From: Kuschelorhynchus macadamiae
Lineage: Eukaryota; Arthropoda; Insecta; Coleoptera; Curculionidae
Assembly (NCBI GenBank): GCA_030620095.1
Contig: JAUTXW010004695.1
Span: 434,001-498,000 of the forward strand
DNA length: 64,000 bases
Reading direction: 5' to 3'
Both the position numbers and the translations under genes were made by a program. The notes under the pieces were generated by a model that did not search any database, had not been told where the DNA came from, and saw only the letters and a program-made list of their open reading frames with translations. Shown one piece after another: positions 56,845 through 64,000 of the stretch (position 1 is the stretch's first letter; each line of letters opens with the position of its first letter).

Positions 56845-58031
56845 GCATTGCAAGCTCCTTAGTAGAAGAACAAAAGTCAAGTTATATAGAACAATAATAC
56901 GACCAGTAACCACCTATGGAAGTGAGACATGGACATTAAACAAAAAGGAAATAGACAAGTTGTTAGTGTGGAAACGCAAAATACTGCGAATTATCTATGG
57001 CCCGTGTACAGATCAAAACACAAACAAATGGCGACGACGGTACAACCAAGAACTAGAGCTACTGTTTGGCAAAGAAAACATAGAAGGGAGGGCATGAAAT
57101 GCAAGTCAAAATACATCAAATCATTAAAGATGTATGGGAGCAGGAGATAATACCAGAAGAGTGGAGGGGAAGTCTAATAATCCCAATACACAAAAAGGGG
57201 CAAAAAGGGAATGCAAGAACTATAGGGGAATTTCTTTGATTAGCATTGTATATAAGATACTGGCCAATGTGCTGTTGAGGAGACTGCTACTATATGCAGA
57301 AGAGATAATCGGCGATTACCAATGTGGTTTTAGACCAGGTCGGTCTACTATAGACCAAATATTTACAATCCGTCAACTGCTTGAAAAACATTGGGAGTAT
57401 AATCGAGACGTATACCAGATTTTTATTGATTTTAAACAAGCCTACGGCTCAATTCATCGCGCAGCGATGATTGAATTGGGTATTCCCAAAAAACTCGTCT
57501 CAATAAGAAAAACATGCATAAACGGCTCTTACGCAAGAGTCGGGGTAGGCGAAAAACATCAAAGGTCATTGGCATAAACTCAGGACTAAGACAGGGAGAC
57601 CCTCTCTCACCTTTATTATTTAACATCGCCTTGGAGTATGCAATGAGAAGAGCACATCCAAACCTAAGATCAGACATATCCGCACCGGGACCAAAAATGA
57701 TACTTGGTTTTGTTGATGACGTCGATATCATAGCTCAGTCAACAATTGAAGTAAAAGATATATTCTCACAATTTGAAAACTCAGCACAAACTATGGGTCT
57801 ACAAATAAACGTGGACAAAACAAAATATATGGTTGTTTCAAAAAATGTTCGGCAAAGAATAAGGCAGAATGTCCCGATCAATGACCACAACTTCGAGGTT
57901 GTCAAAGAATTCGTAGGACAATGGGAAATAGTGGCACAGGATCGACAGGAATAGAGGACAATAGTAAATGCGGCCAAGACCCACGAAGAGTTGTAAAGCC
58001 ATTGATGATGATGTTGATCATGATGATGACG
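56845..58031 (+). mobile_element. RTE-like LINE, rearranged, 14-bp target duplication
   Basis: Flanked by AATAATGCCAAATG at 56831-56844 and 58032-58045. The 3' tail is a TGATGATG microsatellite, as in RTE elements. It sits in the opposite orientation inside a mariner relic. Segment order is abnormal: a late RT segment comes first, then the early RT region and the extreme C-terminus. Confidence 0.85.
56848..57955 (+). pseudogene. RTE-like reverse transcriptase, permuted
   Basis: 56848-57070 reads HCKLLSRRTKVKLYRTIIRP and TTYGSETWTLNKKEIDKLL, the region after the RT active site. 57098-57950 then reads QIIKDVWEQEIIPEEWRGSL, IIPIHKKG, CKNYRGISLISIVYKILANV, CGFRPGRSTIDQIFTIRQLL, FIDFKQAYGSIHR (motif A), SGLRQGDPLSPLLFNIALEY (motif B), GFVDDVDIIA (active site), EVVKEFV. 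It then jumps to WEIVAQDRQE and VNAAKTHEEL. So the segment missing after EVVKEFV is the one found upstream. Frameshifts near 57190 and 57555. Confidence 0.8.
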
Positions 58032-58045
58032 AATAATGCCAAATG

Positions 58046-58160
58046 ATCCTACCGCACACCAAACAATAACTTTTGGGTTATGGAGATCGTTTATAATGAT
58101 TTCTTGAGGATTTTCGTTTGACCAATACCTAAAACTGAATAATCCATGAGGATTAAAAAT
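58046..58160 (-). pseudogene. Mariner-like transposase, middle fragment
   Basis: Minus-strand reading FRYWSNENPQEIIINDLHNP, KVIVWCAVGSFGIIRPYFFE joins over the RTE insertion to NHPPRLTSERY. The N-terminal domains are missing. Confidence 0.6.
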
Positions 58161-59339
58161 TAAAACTAAACGTTATAATATGTATCAAAACCTAATGACA
58201 ATTAACTAATTTATTAGAAAAATGACGTTTAACGGAAATCAACTTCTTCCTAGTTTTGTGACAAGCGCCTATTCGATTAATAACATGTTGGTTAAAATCC
58301 CAAAGGCCATAGAAGATAATGATATAAAGAGAAACGTGACTTATCTCATATAGAATTAATTTCAATATCAAAATAGGTAGTGTATTACGAACAGATCTGG
58401 AGCAAGGTATATTACGATTATATATAAACACAGTTGTGCTACTTGGATAATTACGTTGGGTATTAGAGGCATATAAGTATCTATATGCCTAATGCATTCA
58501 AAAACATTTCGCTTCAAGCCTTTGTTTTACCTATACTGCAACAAAGCTATCTGATGCGAGAATAAAATCCATATTTTCCAGTACCTGTCAATTACAGTTC
58601 ACTTCATATTGTTCGTTACGTTTTTAACCAGTTTTCGCTCTATCGTTTTAATTGGAATATTCAGAATTTCAATTTTCAAACGTAGGTTTTCTTTTGACAT
58701 ATGCGATAGTATGAACTATGCTATTTTGAGTTATATTTTAATTTTATAGAGTTTTACCTACTTCAGAACCATTGATTTAATTTTTAGCCTAAGATAACGC
58801 AAAGGAAATTTGTTGTGCAGGATGCAGTTCCAAATTGTCAATATTTTATGCCTGATTTTGAATAATAGCCCAAGCAATGGATACGAAAAAAGGGTTTCTA
58901 TTCGCAAAAGGTCGGAAAGAAATGAGATTTAGTGGGATGATAGACATAGGTTCCCTGATAGTACACTTGAGTTTGCGGCTTCTGGGGGTTGCCGTTAGAG
59001 GGATGGGAGGATGAAAAATCTGCTTCGTAACCCTTCTCGGGAAATAGCGCCATTGTGGTAAGTGATATCGAAAAGAAGTTCAAATGAAATATGTTGAAAA
59101 CAAAATTGTGCACAATTCTACATTTTTCGCCTATCTAGACGATAAAACCATTTGAAATATTTTTTTTCAAGTTTTTTTTTAATGCGATTTGTTCTTTGAA
59201 CATACTTCCCTGTTCCAAATGAGCTTTTAAACAAAGATCACATGTGGATAATAGAGAGGCAAATATCAATATAAAGATCCAAGGAACTTTGTTCATTTTG
59301 CTATTAGTTAAGAAAAAATGTCTTATTTGAATTCCAAAT
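58161..59339. other. No gene recognised
   Basis: AT-rich. An open frame at 58898-59113 (minus) with MALFPEKGYEADFSSSHPSN has no recognised domain and is not supported as a gene. Confidence 0.35.
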
Positions 59340-60770
59340 TTAGGTGTGATCCAAAGGAATTTTGGAAAACTCTGCAATATTTAAATATACAATCCCCTCA
59401 GCATATTATTAGTTAAGTATTAGTAATAATGCTAATTTCAATTGTAGTATGTGGGTAAACATAATGTACAAAGACCACATTTTTGTTTTCACGAAGTAAC
59501 AGCCGAACAAGTTTTACAATCGTTTAACAAAACTAAATCTGGAGCCTCCTGTTATGATAATATTAGTTTAAAGATGTTTTCATTGGTGTTTCCTTAGTTA
59601 GCCCATATTTTTACTTATATTATCAATAAATGCTTGGGATGTTTAGTTTTTCACACAATTTGGAAATATGCTAATATTATCCCAATACAAAAGTGCAACA
59701 ATCCAACAGAACTTTCTCATTTTTGACCAGTAAGCATTCTTCCTACAATTTCCAAGGTTTTAGAAAAAATAGTTTCAGAGCAGATTAACACATTTTTAAA
59801 TTCCGACCAAATTTTGTCTAAATGTCAGTCAGTCTTTCGGGCTCATCACAATACATCGACAGCATTGCTTAAAATTACTGACCATAGCCAATGATGCGGG
59901 TTTGTCAACTAGTTTAATATTATTGGATTTTAGTAAAGCTTTTGATACCCTTGATCAGGATATATTATGTAAAAAGCTAAGTTATATTGGCTTTAGTGAC
60001 TTCTTTAAAAACTGTTTAACAGGTCGACGTCAAAGAGTATATATTCAGGGTAATACTTCTTCATTTTACACTTTACTACAAGGTGTGCCACAGGGCAGCA
60101 TTCTACGACCGCTGCTTTTTTCTATATATACTTTTGACCTTAAGGTTTGTATTAAGTCCTACTCAGTGCATCAATATGCTGATGATACTCAACTGTATAT
60201 GTCATTCCACTATTCAAATGTCATTCAGTCTGCTAACAACATTAATGCTGACTTAAATTCCATGTTTCATATGGCTGGCTCACATAATTTAATCTTAAAT
60301 GATACAAAAACCCAAGTTTGGAATCTAGAAAAGAATACTTGGTGGCAAATAAGTGACAAATGAAATTATTTTTGAACGGTACAGAATTGTAATTTGTCGA
60401 TTGTGCAAAGAATTTGGATCTGATGTTGGTTTCTAATCTAAGATTTGAGTCTCATGTAGCTAGTTTAGTTAAATGTATTATATTTTAATAAAGAAATTCT
60501 CATCACAACTGTTAAATTAAAATTTTGCGATACTTTAATTTTATCTATGCTATCTTATTATAGTACTGTCTATTGGCCAGAAATTTTTCACAAAGATAAA
60601 GAGTTTCTACAAAAGATCCAAAATTTTTGGTTTGCTTTTAATCTTAGGAAGTTTGAGAGAAAAGTTTACAGAGTCTGGCTGGCTTAAGCTAGAGGACAGA
60701 TTTGTGTGACAACATGCGTTTTTTGGATAGTTAGTAGTCAACCTCCAACTTATTTGTTTGTCAGTAACTA
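59340..60770 (+). pseudogene. Jockey/CR1-like LINE reverse transcriptase
   Basis: In order: FRCDPKEFWKTLQYLN, VTAEQVLQSFNKTKSG, FTYIINKCLG, ANIIPIQKCNNPTE, PVSILPTISKVLEKIVSEQI. Then the frame at 59902-60363 gives motif A LILLDFSKAFDTLDQDILC, motif B GVPQGSILRPLLFSIYTF and active site HQYADDTQLYMSF. The weak tail WPEIFHKDKEFLQKIQNFWF follows. Several stops. It runs into a (TA)n tract. Confidence 0.8.
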
Positions 60771-60772
60771 TA

Positions 60773-60774
<2 letters not shown>

Positions 60775-60830
<56 letters not shown>

Positions 60831-60853
60831 AATATATATATATATATATATAA

Positions 60854-60920
<67 letters not shown>
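60775..60920. repeat. (TA)n microsatellite
   Basis: Nearly pure TA repeat, a preferred target for TA-inserting transposons. Confidence 0.95.
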
Positions 60921-60926
<6 letters not shown>

Positions 60927-61156
60927 GGTGCCTCCGGTTAAGTCGGCACCATTGCTAACTTCCTTATTATTGGAGATATGAGGTCGGTTAAATTAGCAAA
61001 CTAGTAGCATTTTTTCTGCTTATTAAGATAGTGAAATCAGAAAAACAATTGAACATCGCGTCTTCGAGTTATTCCAAAAAAATGTATATTTTTTCAATGG
61101 AACACCCTGTATATTTTTCGACATAACGTTAGCAAATCGTCCTAAGAATAAAAAAG

Positions 61157-61157
<1 letters not shown>

Positions 61158-61195
<38 letters not shown>

Positions 61196-61201
61196 CAGAA
61201 A

Positions 61202-61264
<63 letters not shown>
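61158..61264. repeat. (TA)n microsatellite inside the element
   Basis: TA repeats broken by AGCAGAAAAA, lying between the left TIR and the transposase. Confidence 0.9.
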
Positions 61265-61268
<4 letters not shown>

Positions 61269-61299
61269 GACAAGGAAGAGAAAACCTTTTATATACTAT

Positions 61300-62084
61300 A
61301 TATATGAAGCATAATACTCAACAAGGGATTTAGCAAGAGATTACGGTGTTAGTTTAGTGACAATATAGCGGATCTTAAAGAAGCACAAGTTTATTCCGTA
61401 TAAGTACCGGCCAATTCAAACATTGTTGCCTGGTGATAATGAAAGAAGACTTGCGTTTTGCCATTGGTTGCATCATGTTTATGAAAGAAATAATGACATT
61501 TTGAAGAACATTATTTGGAGCGATGAATCCAATTTTTCCAACAAAGGTATGTTCAATCGCAAAAACGTCCATTATTGGTCGCAAGAAAATTTATTTCTCA
61601 CTGATCCCAGAAATCCTCAGCATCAATTTAGTGTCAATGTTTGGTGTGGTATGAGAGGAAGCGAAATACTTGGACCTGTATTTTATGAGGGCACTTTGAC
61701 AGGAAGGAGATATGTTGACCTGATAATTTCTGGGGCGTTAGAAGAATATTTGGACGGCGTCAATTTGGCTACACGACAACTAATTTACTTCCAGCAAGAT
61801 GGGGCCCCACCTCATCAGTTTGGTGATGTAAGAATGATGTTGCAGAGATTATTTGGCCACCTAGATCCCCAGACATAACTCCTCTTGATTTCTATTTTTG
61901 GGGTTACGTGAAAAATGAAGTTTATAAGAAGAAATATGCAAATTTGGAAGAACTGAAAATTGAAATAAGGAGAATAATGGCGTCTATTGATGGAAGGGCA
62001 ATTTTAAAGGCGACGAGGCATGTGCTAAAATGTGTCCGAAAATGCATAGAACAAGATGGTGATGTGTTTGCTCATTTACTGTGA
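61300..62084 (+). pseudogene. Tc1/mariner-like transposase
   Basis: STRDLARDYGVSLVTI (helix-turn-helix), LLPGDNERRLAFCHWLHHVY, IIWSDESNFSNKGMFNRKNV (first Asp), NVWCGMRGSEILGPVFYEGT, LIYFQQDGAPPHQFGDV (second Asp). After a one-base shift near 61845 come IIWPPRSPDITPLDFYFWGY (third Asp) and a full C-terminus ending CIEQDGDVFAHLL. All three catalytic Asp are present, but about 10 residues are missing between the second and third blocks. The N-terminal first helix is lost. Confidence 0.82.
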
Positions 62085-62416
62085 CAGTTAAATCTAACCA
62101 ATTAAGTAATATTGTTTTTATTTGGAATTTCATGGCCAACTTGACTGTGAGTAAAAATATCGTTATAACTTTGTTGTTATTAGGTTTAGGCGATTAGTGC
62201 ATATGAACTTTTTTATTCTTAGGACGATTTGCTAACGTTATGTCGAAAAATATACAGGGTGTTCCATATAAAAAAATTTTTTGGAATAACTCGAAGACGC
62301 GATGTTCAATTGTTTTTCCGATTTCACTATCTTAATCAGCAGAAAAAATGCTACTAGTTTGCTAATTTAACCGACCTCATATCTCCAATAATAAGGAAGT
62401 TAGCAATGGTGTCAAT

Positions 62417-62418
<2 letters not shown>

Positions 62419-62496
<78 letters not shown>
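62419..62496. repeat. (TA)n microsatellite
   Basis: TA repeat following the element's right end. Confidence 0.95.
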
Positions 62497-62502
<6 letters not shown>

Positions 62503-62891
62503 TAGAACCAGTTAGTTTCAAAGATCTTTATCGTACAATTCAGTCAAAATTTGTAATGCAATTCCTCCATTTTTACGTAATTTGTCTAACATGACAGCTT
62601 TCTGAAAACAACGTTAAACGTCTAATAATCTCTACGTTACTTTACCGCTTGTAGTGTAATTTTTGTAAAACATATGTTTACATATTTATATGCAGTGCGT
62701 GACACTACAACTTGAAGGATATGAAGGGATGAACTTATTGCAGTTGTTATCTGTATTTTTATTTTATCCGAATATAATAAAGGCATTTATTATTATTACC
62801 TCGACTTGTAGTTTCACAGTATTCCCGTGGTTATATTTTATATACCAAGTCAGTACAAAAAAAAAACTAAAAAAAAGGAAAAAAAAAACAA
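62497..62891. other. AT-rich, A-rich tail of the downstream LINE
   Basis: No gene. 62858-62890 is A-rich (T-rich on the minus strand), directly after the LINE stop codon at about 62892, so probably its 3' untranslated end. Confidence 0.45.
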
Positions 62892-64000
62892 CTATTGTGT
62901 ATTAAGAAAAGGTCTAACGATGCTACATGTTTTGTAAATGACCGATTTCTGAATGTTCCTGTGAATGTCTGTATTAAGTCCTAATTGAGACAAAGGCGGT
63001 GTAAACGTTGTTGGGGTGAGACCTGTTACTGATATAATGAGAGGAACAACGATGACTCTTTCTCGTTTCCACAGCCTTTTTACTTACATTGCCAAGTGGG
63101 TGTATTTGGCGATGTTCTCACTGTATTTCACTTGAATGTTCTCGTCGTTGGGGACAGCCATGTCAATTAAATAAGTGATCTTCTCTTTTTTGTGTGGATG
63201 CCAATGTCCCAGTAGAGCTTGTAGTCTTCGTTTTCAAATATGGATGTTTGTGTATAATGATAGTAAGGGTCTGTATTCTCCGTTAGTTCGTATATTGCGG
63301 CTAACGCTTGATGAACGACCTTCGCTGCTGAGTTGTATCTCGCGGTGTCTTCAGTTCCTGCCATTATTTTACATCTACTCGTTATGTGATCGATCGTTTC
63401 TCTCTGCTGGTGACATCTCCTGCACCTGTCGTCTTCAATGATTGTGTCCTTGATGATGTGCTTTCGGTAGTTTCTGGTTGCTGACTTTGTCCTGGATGGC
63501 AAGCAGGAAGCCTTCTGTTTCGGGGAACAGCTGCCCTTCTTGTAACCACGTATATGAAAGCTTTTTATATATGTGGTCTTGCTTTATGTGGTATCTTCCA
63601 TAAAGTGTTTTTTTCAGACCAGATGTTCATCTTTTCTAGTCATGATTGGATGTGACTGTGTGCCTCTGCTGCGTGGCTCGTTTGAGACAGTTCGAGCGGT
63701 GTATAATTCTTGTCTGCCTTCACTATTGCCTTGTAGAGATTAGTTTGTTTGTTGTGGAAGAATTTTCTGAGTTCGTAAATTTGTTTTTTTAGAGATTGTA
63801 TATCTATAATTCCCCTCCCTTCTTCTTTTTTCTCGATGGTGAGTCTTTCCTTGAATGCGTTGGGATGTAACTTCCTGTGTTTAGTGAATTCAGAGCGTAT
63901 GAGAATGTAAATGTTTTCTATGTCGGTGTCTGACCATTTAATGATATCAAATAAATACGTAAGAATAGGTATGGCGAAGGAGTTAATAGCTTTCGTTAGA
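62892..64000 (-). pseudogene. R4-like LINE C-terminal region, runs off the window
   Basis: From 64000 leftward: KAINSFAIPILTYLFDIIKW, FTKHRKLHPNAFKERLTIEK, GRGIIDIQSLKKQIYELRKF, IVKADKNYTPLELS. The zinc motif CRRCHQQRETIDHITSRC follows (63167-63502), then DYKLYWDIGIHTKKR. After a frame break near 63165 come DMAVPNDENIQVKYSENIAK, VIVVPLIISVTGLTP and SVIYKTCSIVRPFL. The CCHC motif before a restriction-like endonuclease region is the layout of R2/R4-type LINEs. The RT itself lies outside the window. Confidence 0.65.

Larger units (their letters stand above)
60921..62418 (+). mobile_element. Tc1/mariner-like element with 200+ bp TIRs in (TA)n
   Basis: The left terminus TATACAGGGTGCCTCCGG begins a roughly 235-bp TIR (to about 61160), mirrored at about 62190-62418. 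The TIR itself carries the terminal motif at both ends (ACACCCTGTATA at about 61108). The right outer approximately 25 bp are missing, replaced by TCAATGG then TA repeats. (TA)n flanks and invades it. Confidence 0.8.

Noticed and set aside
58898..59113. 71-residue minus-strand open frame with MALFPEKGYEADF
   Set aside because: Some protein-like composition, but no homologous pattern, neighbour or splice context to support a gene.
62406..62594. Open frame rich in Tyr-Ile repeats
   Set aside because: Translation of the (TA)n microsatellite.
1..64000. Host genes, tRNA, rRNA, CRISPR arrays
   Set aside because: None seen; all longer frames resolve to transposable elements, and tandem repeats here lack CRISPR-like spacer structure.

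Overview
This window looks like a repeat-saturated, AT-rich stretch of an arthropod genome, most likely an insect. No host gene, rRNA, tRNA or CRISPR array was recognised. Almost every readable open frame belongs to a transposable element, and most are broken by stops, frameshifts or later insertions. Families present are Sailor-type (DD82E), Tc1/mariner, hAT and piggyBac DNA transposons, Crypton-like tyrosine-recombinase relics, at least six non-LTR retrotransposons (one I-like, one RTE-like, one R4-like, three jockey/CR1-like) and three Penelope-like elements (PLEs).

Layout. 1-6811 is one giant inverted structure: two head-out Sailor copies form the outer arms, each followed by a foldback element, around a 1.1 kb spacer. 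8.1-9.1 kb is a tyrosine-recombinase relic. 9.3-13.5 kb is a 2.2 kb direct duplication, each copy ending in a tandem array of a 227-bp unit with a hammerhead-ribozyme-like core. 13.9-14.3 kb is a mariner-like fragment. 15.3-18.6 kb is a LINE tail interrupted by a hAT element (8-bp target duplication). 19.2-23.0 kb is PLE3, split by a second, internally deleted hAT with a perfect 8-bp duplication. 23.9-25.5 kb is PLE1 with inverted terminal repeats and a well-formed hammerhead. 26.5-31.0 kb is an I-like LINE. 32.8-34.2 kb is a second hammerhead tandem array, followed by a Tc1 relic. 35.4-40.4 kb is PLE2, split by a nearly intact piggyBac (37786-40017). 41-49 kb holds three Tc1/mariner copies, a hAT fragment and a mirrored repeat pair. 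50.5-51.3 kb is a foldback MITE. 51.8-56.1 kb is a repetitive arthropod protein pseudogene split by a LINE. 56.3-58.1 kb is a mariner relic split by a rearranged RTE LINE. 59.3-62.4 kb is a LINE remnant followed by a long-TIR Tc1-like element in (TA)n tracts. The window ends in an R4-like LINE on the minus strand.

The thread linking many blocks is hammerhead-like RNA. Cores of the form CTGANGA, stem II, GAAA occur with PLE1, PLE2 and PLE3, in both tandem arrays, and inside a deleted hAT element. The best ones (21164-21201, 25447-25489, 40336-40376) also show a stem I and a cleavage triplet. PLE2's copies carry a paired change at core positions 3 and 8 (U3/A8 instead of C3/G8). All family names rest on motif recognition by eye; no database search was run.
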